Positions 48,344-61,139 of a stretch of 64,000 bases of DNA are shown piece after piece (the first letter of the stretch is position 1; the number at the start of each line of letters is the position of its first letter). Source of the DNA: Ophioderma brevispina (Eukaryota; Echinodermata; Ophiuroidea; Amphilepidida; Ophiodermatidae). Made by a program: the position numbers and the translations under genes. Location of the stretch: positions 248,001-312,000 of the forward strand of contig JAMKCH010057902.1 of assembly GCA_023653785.1 (NCBI GenBank), in the 5' to 3' direction. Under the pieces are notes generated by a model. It was given only the letters and a program-made list of their open reading frames with translations. It was not told the origin of the DNA and searched no databases.

Positions 48344-48773
48344 TTGCTTTCAGTCCCCTATCGAACTATACGGTATATATTAGGATCCCTACCACCTTTA
48401 AGTTGCTTTCAGTCATATCATCTAGAACGTAGAGGTAATATTAGGATACCCCCCACCTTATAAGTCTGTGCTTTCAGTCATATCACTAGAAGGGTATATT
48501 AGGATACCTACCCACCTTTAAGTTGCTTTCAGTCATATCACTAGAAGGGTATACCACCTTTAAGTTGCTTTCAGTCATATCACTAGAAGGGTATATTAGG
48601 ATACCTACCCACCTTTAAGTTGCTTTCAGTTATATCACTAGAAGGGTATATTAGGATACCTACCCACCTTTAAGTTGCTTTCAGTCATATCACTAGAAGG
48701 GTATATTAGGATACCTACCCACCTTTAAGTTGCTTTCAGTCATATCACTAGAAGGGTATATTAGGATACCTAC
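48335..48773. repeat. Tandem array of about eight 55-bp units
   Basis: The unit begins CCCACCTTTAAGTTGCTTTC, continues AGTCATATCACTAGAAGGGT and ends ATATTAGGATACCTA. The rightmost units are almost identical, the leftmost two or three are diverged, and one unit (near 48552) is shortened. The first bases of the unit are the terminal bases of the adjacent MITE. Confidence 0.95.
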
Positions 48774-51700
48774 CATGCAATTGTTATCAAAGTGGGAAAA
48801 AATGGCTGATTTTGTTATTTTTTCTGACCTATCAAATCACAGGTAGTACTTTTAAGTAGTCCGATTTAGAGGACCTGTCGCCACCATGTACTCTTTTGAT
48901 TGGTCAATAACATTGCATTGACCTTCAAGATCTCTTGCAAATGTATTTTTTGTCAAGTATGACAACTTACTTTCTGAAAGAAAATATAGTCAAACAGAGG
49001 GGTATCATCTGCTGTGGCGACATGAGCAGAAAAGACGGAGTCCATTCAACTGATTACTGTATCAATTACTGTATCAACTGCACTGTAAGTACTTGAAATG
49101 AGTGTGTTTAGGGAAATATCTCCCTAGTTGGGACAATGACAACTACACTTTATTCCAGAAAAAACAGCACTTATTATTTTTTTGATTAAAACAAAAATTC
49201 TTGTGTTTTGCCAGATGAAACTGGCTCAATCTTAAACCTATTTTAGACCTAACTGGGAATAAAATGTCAAAATTCAATATTCAATTAATTTGGGGGGAAA
49301 GCTCAAAGATTTAATATTTACTGCATTTTGCTGTGCTAGAACTATCAACCACAAAGAATTGTAAAAAAACTAATTCAGGTATATGCATTTTGGTATTTTA
49401 TCCAAAATGTTTTTTTTTTATTTATGACCAATTTAATTAAGAGTATAATTTCAGCAAAATATTTTTTTGTGAGAGAACATGTAAAATAAGGGGGGGGGGG
49501 TCTTGCCTCAGTTTTGTAGACATTGACCCAGTATTGAAATTAACTTTTATTCTAGTAAGGTTTAAATGAAGGGTTACTATCCAGTGCTATTGAAAAGTTT
49601 CAACATATTGCATTTTTTATTGTTAGAAAAAATGGTGTTTTATTATTTTGGAATAGAGTATCATTGAGTAATCATGGGTCCACATCTTGTAGGGAAAAAA
49701 ATCCATAAAGAATGATCAAGCTTTTGGAAGAAGGTCCAAAATAATGTTCATAAGTGCATCCAGAAAATTGTGAAAATGTCTTCGGAAAATCCCAGGGAAA
49801 ATCCCTAGACTTCGGTTTGCTTTTTCTTGGGTGGGGGATAAATTTTTTTTAGACTTTGAGGGCTTGAGCCTCAAATCCCAATCAATAAAAAAAAAATGCT
49901 GCATAAAAAATTCAAATTGCGGGTCCATTTAAAATTTTAAAAAGTGTGATTTCTGTGATTATATTAGTACCAAGGAGTGGTGTATTTACACCTGATGAAA
50001 ATGTGGAAACCGGTTTGTGTTTGTGCAATTGATTTATTTCACCATCTTGCCCAATATTTATGTAGAAATGCCAATTTCATTAAATTGTTAATATTTATCA
50101 CTGTTATCATGAGGTTAGCAACCTCACACAACCTAATACCCACCCACCCTTCCATCCCACCCACCCATCCATGGCTAACCCACTCAAGCACATATCCGAA
50201 TGTGCTTGACAACATAGCTTGATAAGGTCACCTCCACACCAGACAATGTATGTGATAAAGAGAAATATGAATACCCACTGTAAAATGCAGATTGTTGAGA
50301 ACATTAAGCTGCCCATCTGTTGTTTTGCTTTAAGTAAATCGTCAGTATAAATTATGACTGGCGCCCACAGTCACTGGCATGTCCACTAGCAGTAGCAGTG
50401 TTATTGCCATGGCTTGATTATACCATTTCAGTCTACACAGGATGACAACAAAATGCCTTAATGAGATAGCAAATATTAAGGGATCTCCTTGCATTTTTAA
50501 TTTGCCTAAAATTAGTTGTATGGGATTTTTTAGAATGAAATTGTAAGCCACTGATAATGTGGAATGTTGGTGTTTGGTTTGATTGTAGAAAGCTAAGTTC
50601 TATTGAGTGTTTGTTGTTATGTATATGGGGGAAACAAATGGACATTGTAATAGAGAATAAGAATATACACTGGTGACATTGCTCCATTGGCTTGAACAGG
50701 TGAAAAGGTGACCCCCACTTTATTACAATAATTTTATTCAGAAAATTTGATGAAGTTCTGTAATTCAGCAATTACAAAGCATAATAGTGACATTGTTTTA
50801 AATATGAAAAATGGCTTTTAAAATGAGCATTTTATTGAAAATTGTTAAAATGTTTGGAAATTGGCCAAAAATGTAAACAAAATTCCACATGAAAGTTATT
50901 AAATGGATCTTGATTTTGGTGTCTAAAAAATTTGGGCCCACATCCAAGTGGTAAACCTATTATGGCAGCAAGTAGATCAAGCTGTTTTGGCCCCTTAAAG
51001 TTTCCTCGGGTCTTTAATGCTTCTGTGTCAAAATGAGTAATGGAATTCTAAAAAGGACATTTCTGATTTTAACAATTTGAGAAACATTTTACAGAAGCTC
51101 TGCATTTTTGTTGTAAAACTGGAAAAAAACCCAAATCCTCCGTAGACCACCCAATGCACATGACAGTAACTCATTGACGGTATCCACAAATGAATGCCAT
51201 GTTCTCATGTGACGATCCATCTAAAAAATTGTCATCTAATAAAGGCTGGGGAAATGTTTTACTTACTCAATCTAATGTCTCATGATCATTGCAATTGTAA
51301 TAATGAAAATTGCAGAGTTTGTGAATTTTTTGAACTTTTTGTGCTGTGGAGAAAGGTAGAAATAACTTCAAACTGAGACATGAAAAAACACTTTTCACAA
51401 GTGGTTAATGCCATACAGTACTTATATTGTTTAGGTAATATTTCTTTCTTTCTTTCTTTCTTTAATGTAGAGCTCTTCCTGACTGGAAATAATTACATTA
51501 AATAAAATCATTCGAGAGAACATAATGGTTTAATAATCATCAATCATCAAAGTTTAAGTGTCCAAAGTCTCAAATTCAATCACACCAAACATTGACTGCA
51601 CATTAACCAAGAATCATTTTCATGTAATGAACACAAACATTTGCGTGACAACATTTGATCCATTGGGCCTATACTGGCATAATAATCTAAAAATAAAGGA

Positions 51701-52579
51701 AGTGTATAACCTTATTATTAAAACTGAATGCTCAAAGTGCCTACATAACATATTGGTCACCCTCATTTTGTGGCTGACACAGAGCAAACTTCTTTTCCCC
51801 AGAACTTTATTTTTTTAAATCTAAAACAACAAAATACATTTAATTTGTTGAATAATTTTGCCTGTCAGCAAGTATGATATAAGTTTACTTAGAGCAGGAC
51901 AATAGGACAGTAAATGCATACTCATCAATCATACTAAATAAACAAAAGCCAGAAAAAAAAACAAGACAAAACCTGATGTGACGAGGTTTTGAACCTGAGA
52001 CCTTCTATTTGTGTGTTTTCCACTCTAGACCATTATGATAGTAGCATTTGGTTTAAATGTTATGTACTGTCTTGTTATATGCCAGTCATACCATCAAGTA
52101 GTTTCCTGTGTCTTGATTGGACAATCATGTTTATTTACTGACATGTTTCCCATATCATACCCTCTGATTGAGTCTCAACTCCCTCATCAGGTTAGAAAGA
52201 ATTACGCATGCACAAAAAGTTTCACAGCAACAAAATCACAAATCAGTGGCCCAGATTAACATAATCACGGCCCTAGTTTGGACCAATTTTCAACATCATG
52301 CAACTGAGTTCTGACAAGATTTCCCATCACATTGGTATGAAAAGATATCAACGATCTCTAGATTAAGCTAAATTTATGTTTGAGAATCAGAAAAATGCCA
52401 AATTGATTGGCATTCATTCACAATGTTCTATGTCACTGTAAATTCGGCACCTTGTACTCTTTTAACACAGTGTAATATTCTATTCACCATTTTGTGAATT
52501 TATCTTTGATGTCTATTTTTAGTATTTATAAGCCGATGCTTGCATGTGTATTTTACTTGGAAGTTTCTATGGTATGGTA
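48774..52579. other. Non-coding stretch without recognised genes
   Basis: Contains a poly-G run (49491-49500), a TTTC microsatellite (51441-51463) and the tRNA-like repeat at 51965. Several T- and A-rich runs; no coding character. Confidence 0.5.
51965..52035 (-). mobile_element. Fragment of a tRNA-derived SINE
   Basis: The minus strand shows AATGGTCTAGAGTGG, resembling a tRNA A box, and AGGTTCAAAACCT, a B box (complement at 51983-51996), spaced as in a tRNA, followed by an A/T-rich tail. No intact acceptor stem, so a tRNA-derived repeat rather than a gene. Confidence 0.45.
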
Positions 52580-52735
52580 AATTTGTTATTGGGCTTTGTT
52601 TGGGGTTGATATGGATTAATCTAGTCAAGGACTCTGTATCAAGCGAGGGCGCGTTTTCCTTGCGTAATACAGAGACCTTGACTAGATATAATTCGTATCA
52701 GCCCCAACCTCACCTAATAACCAATAGTATCAAAA
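52580..52735. mobile_element. Hairpin element, about 155 bp
   Basis: Arms with TTGGGGTTGATA, TCTAGTCAAGG and CTCTGTAT on the left face their inverted copies on the right (ATACAGAGACCTTGACTAGA, TATCAGCCCCAA), with a loop around GGGCGCGTTTTCC. Outer bases (TTATTGGG / CCTAATAA) also pair loosely. Probably a MITE. Confidence 0.65.
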
Positions 52736-55677
52736 ATGAATTGCAGAGTTAATGCTAGGGGTACCAATATGCCTATTCTTAAAAAAATGTAGCATTGATT
52801 TGACTACTTCCAATTGTAACACATTGTTTTGTAGGTTTTATTTTGTTTGCCAATTTTAGGGTTAGAGTAAAGGTTTAGAATTAGGGGTTACAGTTAGCTA
52901 GGGTTAGGATTAGGCTTCAAGTTGACAGATGAAATGCAGATAGGTCCATCTGGATCATTGTGTTATGTTGTGATGCTGTAAACAAAAGACTAAAGTGCAA
53001 TACTTCTGGAACATAGGTAAGAAAACTAAAGTAAAGTCTGATTTAAATGTTTTTGACCATGGTACAAATTAAATATTCACCTTTGTAAACACTCATTTGG
53101 TGCACAGATAAAGTACACTCAAACACACACATGCATGCACACACAAGCATGTGCAGTGCGCGTGCACACACACACACACATGCACAATGAGATCACAGGA
53201 AAATTCATATATGCAGGATGATTAGTCAATTTTGGTCTGAAATATGATCACAATTTTCAAACCCATTTCAGCCACATATTTTCCCGTAATGCTAAACAAC
53301 AAATCTTGTTCAATGAATGTCAAATGATCAAAATCATGGAGTTTGGTGATTATTTTACAATGCTTTATTTTGTAGATTTGTGAGGAGACAAATTTAGATC
53401 AATAGGTTTTGAATTTGCACGAAAATGAAGCAAAACATTTACTCTACAAGAGAGTGACATAAAAAGGGCATTTTGCATGTGGTCCATTACATAATTGGGC
53501 ATTCCAGAGAATTTAACAGGCAAAATGTGAAATTTTTAGTGCACAAAAATTAAAGGCCAATTGATGTGAGTTTGACCCAAGTCCACGGAATGTTCCTGTT
53601 CCGGCTCTAGGTAATAACATTGCCGGAGTAATCTCACCAGAATTAGGTCACGTACCAGGCTAGGCAAGCAGGCAAGATTATGTCATGTAGAAAATACTGT
53701 GTGAGTCAGAAAGAACATGAGCATGCCCATGCTAGGCTGACCAATTCATGCGAGGACTTCTCTGTGTGACCACAGTGCAATGGTACGATAGGGAGTAGCA
53801 ACGGTAGTGGTATTATCTCCAGCTAAATACCAAAGGTCATACGACACATTCATGTGCTGGGGCGGAGCGGGCCTAGCAATGTAGGGCCACCTGTCACTAA
53901 TGTCATGCTGGAATCTTTTTTTGTTTCGCTGATGGTGTTTTTTGAGGACTAAACATTCATCTGGCCATTTGGATAGTTAGACCTTGACCAAGTCTTGCTG
54001 ACCCATTTTTGCTTTGGTTGACTTCCTGCAGCAGAAACAGTGAAGGGGGAACAGGGTGGTTTCTTTTGGGAGTTAGCACTGCTATTGGATGATGTAATAT
54101 GTAGGCTTATGTTGAATTGGGTGTGAGGACAATGTGCAAAGAAGAGAGATTATTGGTTGGCGACTGTTTTTTTGGTCACAGGGATCAATTGAACTATTTG
54201 TTGAATTAAATCAAAGACTAAGAAATTGAAATATAATAGTAGAACACCCCTTGACCTATATTCGTAGAACAAAAAGAAGGAATGGGACGTACACATCAGG
54301 GTTCTCAAGTTTGGCATGGGTAGGGAAATAGGACTCCTTTCCATACCAATTTTGGCCCAAATGACAAAAAATAGCAATTTTTGTTCTTAAAATTTGACCA
54401 TTTTTGCAAATTTGGCATAAAAAGAGCAGTCATTCATATACCAGGAGGCTGAAAATGAGACCTATTGGTGGCATGCATACCAGTCTACACCAAGAAGAGA
54501 ACAAGTTGGACCTGATTAAGAACTCACAAGTTATAAGTGTAAGGACAGTCTCAAATCTTTAAAAGACCCTACATAATAGATAGAGAAAGCATTGAGAAGG
54601 AAGGGTCCACAGTTATAGGGGTCTCAAAACTTCTATTTATGAACATGCACGGTATATTTAGCAGCAAAAAGCACAATTGTAATAATCCAGCCCATGCATT
54701 GAACTTGCCCAGTACTTTCAGTGTTTCTTTGACTGATATTAACTTGAAGGACTAGTTATGAGATATAGGAACAGGCTGCTTTTACTACCATACTTTACTT
54801 TTCTGGTGAAGTTTACTCCCTTGATCATTTGCGATGAAAGTTGGAAGTTGCGAATGGCCAAGGGAAAATATTGGGAGCTTTTTTTTTTATTTCAGTGTTT
54901 TATTCAAAAACATTTATGTTAACCAACAAAAAATTAATGTGGAAAGGAGAAGATAATATATTTACCTCGACGTCAATTACATTTGGGCTTATCAAATTAG
55001 GTCTTCAGACATACAATTGTAATTGGTATAGGGCCAGGAATGTGTAGAAAAGTTAAGAACGGGCAAGCTTTGTAGTGGATCTGTTTATAAATCCAACTTA
55101 GACACCCGCCAAATCGCTGCTTGAAATACTGTTGAACCTTAACCGCTTTGGCCTTGAACTGCCTGCCTGGTCTCATTGGTAATGTGAAAAGGTAGATTTT
55201 CAGGAAGTGGGTAAACATGAATGTGTTGGGGTCATTCTATGGTGCCCTCATGTCTCAATACTTGAAAATGCTTAGTTTTCAATGTTACAAAATATGAAAT
55301 CCTCATGGGTATTCAATCCTGTTTGGACTGTTTTTGAGTCAGAGTAAAAAGTTAAGTTACTTGCCTATAATTGAGCATTAAATGGAATGCACATTTGAAC
55401 ATGAGTATTTGAAGAGATTTTGACAGATTTTTTGATGAATAAATGTGAACATAAGGAAATTAAGGAGTGTGCTGGCTGCCAAAGTATTAATCGTCTCTGT
55501 AACCATGGCAATTGAGCAATTTCTTTCAATAGCACATTGATGTGATGAGAAAGAGGATTATTTGGGAAACAGCGTTTCTAGCCAAAAATAAACAGAATAA
55601 TTATCATATGTGATCTTATGCTATTTCATCCAAATGATAATGTTCATTTCCACATAATAATAACCTCTGTAGATTTG
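52736..55677. other. Non-coding stretch without recognised genes
   Basis: Includes GGGTTAG-like motifs near 52860-52915, AC repeats (53105-53185) and one balanced block at 53570-53900 listed separately. Confidence 0.5.
53570..53900. promoter_or_regulatory. Possible cis-regulatory block
   Basis: Balanced composition. Readable sites are nuclear-receptor half-sites AGGTCA (53645-53650) and AAAGGTCA (53832-53839), and a perfect p53-type half-site GAGCATGCCC (53719-53728) next to a weaker GAACATGAGC. Non-coding. Activity is not shown by sequence alone. Confidence 0.2.
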
Positions 55678-56098
55678 CTTGAGAGGGAAAAGGTTTACCA
55701 AGGGGGAGAAAGGTTTGCCAAGAAGGCAAAGTTTACCCAGGAGGGTAAAGGCGATTCACCCAGGAGGGGAAGGTTTACGCAGAAGGGGAAAGGTTTACCA
55801 AGAGGGAGAAAGAGTCACCAAGGAGGGCAAGGTTCACCAAGGAGGGGGAGGGGGACGGTTCACCAAATAGGGGGAAAGTTTACCCAGGAGGGGAAGGTTT
55901 ACCTAAGAATAGGAAAGTTCATCCAGAAGGAGAAAGGTTTACCAAGAAGGGAAAGGTTTACCCAGAAAGGAAAGTTCAATCTTGAGGGAAAAGGTTTACC
56001 TGGGAGGGAGAAGGTTCCTCCAGGAGGAGAAAGATTTACCCGGGGGGGGGGGGGGGGAATTCCTCCAGGAGGGGAAGGTTCACCCAGGAGAAACATTT
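55678..56098. repeat. Purine-rich minisatellite with a run of 16 G
   Basis: Degenerate units of about 18-25 bp (AAGGTTTACC-AGAAGGGGA and variants) fill the stretch, with almost all purines outside TTTACC. A run of 16 G lies at 56042-56057. A 173-codon open frame (55618-56139) spans it, rich in Gly, Arg and Lys, but it follows from the composition and has no start context or homologue that I recognise. Confidence 0.85.
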
Positions 56099-56298
56099 TC
56101 AGCATAAAATACTTTGGAGTACTTCAATCTTTAATGTAATTGTTGTATCACAGAGTGATCATCCCAGGGCAAGTTTGTACCATCCATCACAATCACTGTC
56201 ACCACTGCATGCAACTTGCAACAGTCTTTGCTCTCTTACACTTTTACAGTTGGGCTGATTCAACCATTTTAAAATCTGTAGCAGAAAATTGATCAATA

Positions 56299-56560
56299 AC
56301 CCTAACCCTGACGTCGGTTTCTAGCCTATCTCCCGGGAGGAACTGAAGGAGTGAGGGAAGAGGGGAACAAGAAAAGTCACAAATTCGGGTGGGATTCGAA
56401 CCCAGGGCCCTTTGGGCCCCAGCCCCATGACCCGGGATAGCACGCTACGGCGGTGTCGCTGGCCCGGCCAGCGATTTCGTGCCCATATAAGTCTTGGTTT
56501 GATGACATCATCGCTACTTTCTGGCCTTAGTGCATTTTTCTCAATTAACACAGTGAGGTT
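56299..56560 (-). mobile_element. tRNA-derived SINE, copy 2
   Basis: The minus strand carries a perfect B box GGGTTCGAATCCC (complement at 56391-56403) after tRNA-like sequence with GTAGCGTGCTATCCCGGG. It aligns with 16616-16866 along most of its length. The end toward 56299 runs into CCCTAACCCTGACG. Confidence 0.75.
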
Positions 56561-57567
56561 TGGTGAGATTTAGCTGTGCTAGGGTTAAAGTTGCAAAACA
56601 GTTTTGAAGTAAATCAAGAACTTTCAGAAACTCGTAATAAAAGTTGAATTTTGAAACATATGTTTGGTTTTTTTTTTAAAATCCAAGAGATAATAAATTA
56701 TATTTTATAAAAAAATGACCAGGTAACTTGGAAGTTGGTTTAAATAAGAAACTTGATCTGTGTGACACTGAAATAGATCTAAATCATAAATAAGTTGCAA
56801 GAGAAAATGGAGCTTACAATTTATATCTTTGAGCAAGAATCCTGTCGCACCGCTTGATCATAACTTTTTGTTGTTGTTATTTGTATTTCTTATTGAGAGG
56901 GGAGGAACAAAACAAACACTTTCAGAATTTTAAAAAGATATCCAAATTAAATGGCTTATAATTTACTGGAGACAGAGCCTTTTTTTCTGAATTTTGTATC
57001 TACAGTAGTTTTGCCTGTATTTTGTGATCTTACAATTTAATATTTCATCATACACCTTTAATGCCACATGTTGACACTGTTTTAAGTCTTCAAGTTGATA
57101 TGGCTTTCTGCATGTACGCAACTGAACTTGAAATTATCTTAAGGATTTGTGGCAACATCAATGATTTCTGCCCAGATTTTGAATACCAATCTGCTTAAAA
57201 TTATATTTTTATTAGCACATGCATGCATGTTCCCAAAAAGCCAAAAATCCAACTTTTTAATGTTTAATTATTATTGTATTGTGATGAAGAAAATCATTGA
57301 GAGTGCATTAATACCTCAAGAATTTCACTGACACATTCTAAATTTATTTATTGTAAACCAACATAACCAGACATAAGGTAATGAAAGTGTTTCTTTTTGT
57401 TTCTTTTAATTGTACTTTTTAAAGGACGAAACAGCTTTCACATTGTATTCTTCCATACAAGGAAGAAGAAAGCTCAGGAAAAATGTTATATCTCAGTGGG
57501 TTTTAAGTTCAACTTCATAATCAGTCTCTTTATTGGTCTTTTGATATGTCCATTTTTTTATAAACAG
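56561..57567. other. Non-coding stretch without recognised genes
   Basis: AT-rich sequence with homopolymer runs; nothing structured seen. Confidence 0.5.
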
Positions 57568-57701
57568 AAGTTTGTTCAAATTCTGCGTAGCGTAAAAGTG
57601 GCTAACAGATGGGCGGAGGGTATTCTAGTAGCCATCCAACCAAAGAATGCTTTGATCCAACCAAATCCCAGACATTGTGGACAGAAAAGATTATTCACAG
57701 G
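57568..57701 (+). CDS. Candidate internal exon, unknown protein
   Basis: A T-rich tract ending in TTTTTTTATAAACAG (to 57567) precedes an open frame of about 44 codons that ends at CAGG|GTAATA (an alternative cut is one base earlier). The translation contains VQILRSVKVANRWAEGILVA and IQPNPRHCGQKRLF, less biased in composition than neighbouring frames. The frame also stays open upstream through the T-rich stretch, so it is not limited to the putative exon. No family was recognised. It could equally be a fortuitous open frame. Confidence 0.2.
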
Positions 57702-58029
57702 GTAATAACCTAACAACCCACCTTTTTAGTTCCAATAGAGGAGAAAAAAATCGGCTTATGGGTAGCCGGGCTCGCAATCAATAAATAATATAATATCAGT
57801 CTGTCTAGCTAAAGTTTGTTTACTACAAGATGGAATGTGACCTTTGATAAATTCCATTGATCTGGCTTTCCAGCCAGTTAAAGGTCACTATATCATCTTG
57901 TAGGAAATGTACTCTTGAATGCATTTGTTCCAATCTGGACGCTTACAATTTTGCTGACAATATTCAGGTAGATCTGTAGAATGGTAAAGAGATAAAGATC
58001 ACGGTCCATCTTATCCTAAACAACCCATA

Positions 58030-58680
58030 GCTACCTTGAAAATTGAAATGTCGGTCACTGCGAAAATTAGCCTGGCTCTAATTTGCATGTTTGATTGGTC
58101 TGGGCGACTGTACCATAATTTTCTGGGCCAAGCAAACAACAACACCAGCCGACACCACCACAGGGCGTTTGGAGCTAATGCACTTGGCCATGTCGGGCAT
58201 AATCGCCGTAGCAACACAAAGAGCGCGGCATTTATGTGAACTCCCACAACATTTAACACTGACCACATGCTAGGTTCTTCTTCCTCTGAGCATCTCCAAA
58301 GTGGCACTTTTTTTGTGTGCATAAGCACATTATAGCTTAGGGCATGCTTAGTCCCCCTGCTTTTAATAATTCCCCTTGCTTAGATCTGAAATTCGGCAGC
58401 AATCAGAAGAGAGTTAGAGCTGCTGCAGCCAGGACTGAGAGCCTGAGGCGTGCTATATTGAAGCTTGCAAGTAATTGGTTCGACATGCAAGCTGCCACTG
58501 GCGTGGCAGACCTATATCTCCACTGCACGCCAGACAGATTCTGACCTTTCGGGTCACATGGTGACACAGAATTTAATGAAGCACACTGTTTTGACGGACC
58601 ATCGCACAGGTAAACACGGCCAGGGCAGAGCTGTGGTGATTATCTCTACACAATTATGTTCATGGCTTGTAGTTGTGGAC
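58030..58680. promoter_or_regulatory. Possible conserved non-coding or unrecognised exonic block
   Basis: More balanced than its surroundings. Several overlapping open frames on both strands are present, including one with RRAILKLASNWFDMQAATGV (58344-58544), and CACAG|GTAAACA at 58607-58614 would be a fair splice donor. No protein family was recognised. Regulatory sequence, part of an exon, or chance remain open. Confidence 0.2.
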
Positions 58681-59979
58681 TAAGGAAAAAGAGCAGCTGA
58701 CCAGTGTAATAATTGCAGCTGCACCATAGCACAACAACCTTTGTCAGTAATATCCCCCGCACCTTGAGCTCTCAGCTCGCCTTCTGCTGTGCCTGGCTCT
58801 ATAGGGAAAGAACAGTTCAGGGGTTGGGCAGTACTTGTAAACTCAAGTTGAAATTCAGACAAATAAATCACCCTACTTTGCCCCAAGGCAAGTTGTAAGG
58901 ATAGCATAGCCATAGACTGTGATGAAGTCTGCAAATTTGAAGGATTGGGGATAGTGGTAAATTGACCACAACAGTTTTGAGGCGGAAAATCATGAGATTG
59001 ATGAGTTCATATAAACTCAAATGTCAGGCTTGTATCATTTGTTTAAAAAGCAGATTTGAAAGCTAATTCCTTTCTTTTGAAGGTGTTTGGCAAGGAAAAG
59101 GTAAATAAATAAAGTGACACTTTTTTCCTTGAGACATACATGCACCACTGGCATAAGATTTTGAAATGTCATCTGAAACACAGTGTCACAAAACACAATG
59201 TCCAGTCTTCAGCCAGACTAGCCTTTCTAACCTCCAGGGTAACATGAAAATGTACAATGCGCTGTTGCTAATGCCATCTGAAGGCAGGGACCATTGTGTC
59301 AAATAGGCGTGTCTTGCCTTGAGATGACGAGCTTTCGAGTCTAATTTACCTTGTGAAAACGAAGATGGCACCAAGTCAGTGACATCTCGTCATCGCTGCA
59401 AGTTGTTGCTTTATTTTGAGTACAAAAACCAAACCTCAGCAGTGCGTCAGAGCATTGCCCGCTGCAATCAGGAACAGATCCGATCGGACATCTTCATAAG
59501 ATGATCTGTATGGAAAGAAAAAACGTCAGCGTAATGTAGCTAAACAGCGCTGCCCTATTAACCTACTTTGATGCCCCTAAGCCAGCGTTTTCTCAAAATG
59601 TTATGATTACCATTTAGTACATTTCTCCCTGGCTCTTTGCGACAAATCATTTTTTTCTTCAACCTGCCAAATTTTTCACCCTCATCACACCTTTTTTTAA
59701 AAACAAGTCCATACAAAAAATTGCAAACCATCACAAATTATACTTCTGGAAATTAAACATTGTGTGAATGTGTTGTTTGAAAACAGCACTTGAAATAGTG
59801 ATGGAATGGTACAAGAGCAGAGAGCAATCTTTGCCTCCACCTTTTGAAGCCGGCTTAAAGACAGTGAAATCAACCCCTTTTGGGCGCATTTAATCAAAAT
59901 AAGCAACAATGCTCGGAGAACAATAAACAGTAGCGATTGTTTTGGGGAAACACACGATGGATGTTCAACTAACATAATA

Positions 59980-60190
59980 TTTATCCTGAATGTGCTCTTG
60001 CATTTTCCAACAAAATTTAAGAAAAATCGGGTGCCTTCTCATCTCATATCCGTCAGTAAACACGGCGTTGTGACAAAAAATTGCGCATGTCATCGACATT
60101 GCACATAATATGGGAGTAAATAAAGCACTATTCAATTGATTTAGCCAATAATCAAATTGATGAAGCCTGGCATATTGCAATTGCTACATG
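59980..60190. promoter_or_regulatory. Possible cis-regulatory block with homeodomain-type sites
   Basis: Contains ATTGAT twice (60135-60140 and 60156-60161), CCAATAATCAAATTGATGAA, and CpG-containing segments (AACACGGCGTTGTG, TTGCGCATGTCATCGACATT). Non-coding. Function inferred. Confidence 0.18.
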
Positions 60191-61139
60191 ACAAAATGTT
60201 GTTAGATAGTAATTTTATTTGCTCTGAGAAAAACATGAAATTACCAGACTGATACATCGCAACGTAAAGTGTCTGTTTCGAAAGTTCCAATTTTTTTATT
60301 TGTATACCTCAGAGGGTTCACACGAAAAACAATGTCAGGCCCATCATGTTGTCATTAACGTTTTTGCTCAATTGTAAATGACTGTTGCTTTTAAAAGCAT
60401 CCACTTTTTTATATTTGCATTCTTTTTGTTGAAATGTTACAAAGTAAGAGATGATGCATTAGGGACTGTGTGTGTTGTCATAATCCTTCAGTAGGTACAG
60501 GTCTATATCGATACTATCAGCTGGGAATTAATCACACAACAAGATGGACTTTTTATATAGAAATGGAATAACTACAGAATACCCAACCACATTAAAAGAT
60601 CTCATTATAAACTCAAAAGCCAGCTCTTAATTTTAGCCATACAGGTATTGCACTCACACTTGGGAGCTTAGTTTTCTCTTCCGTCCCAACCTTTCTGAGA
60701 AATGAATTTCTTAGAATGTCTTCTACCCGGCTGTTTGAAAGTCTCATTTATAATGATAAACCCAGAATAGAACAAAATATCAATAGTGACACAGTTTGGA
60801 CAACTGATTTCTATTATTTATTCTATTAGTTATATCCCATGTAATTTTTACAAAATTTAATTGAGGGCAAATATGTTTTTTTCTTAAAAATCTGATTTCA
60901 AACAAATGTCTATGGAGAATGGACATATAGAGGGCGCCATAACAGAACAAATCATGACTTTTGTAGGCCTATATGGCAAGATTACCACAATGGATTGTTC
61001 TAATTTTTCCAGGGGTATTAGCTTGTGCATGCCCCTACTTATATGAAAAATTGTGTTGCTACTTCTAAAAATGCTCTAAAAATAAAAGAGACAATTTGCA
61101 TGGGGTCAAACAGTGGTGTCTAAAATGCAGGGGTAACTT

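Noticed and set aside
48335..48773. CRISPR array suggested by regular repeats
   Set aside because: Units are contiguous tandem copies with no unique spacers and the DNA is animal genomic.
52860..52915. Telomere-like GGGTTAG motifs
   Set aside because: Only a few scattered, irregular copies; not an interstitial telomeric array.
55618..56139. A 173-codon Gly/Arg/Lys-rich frame as a gene
   Set aside because: It coincides with a purine-rich minisatellite and has no domain or splice support.
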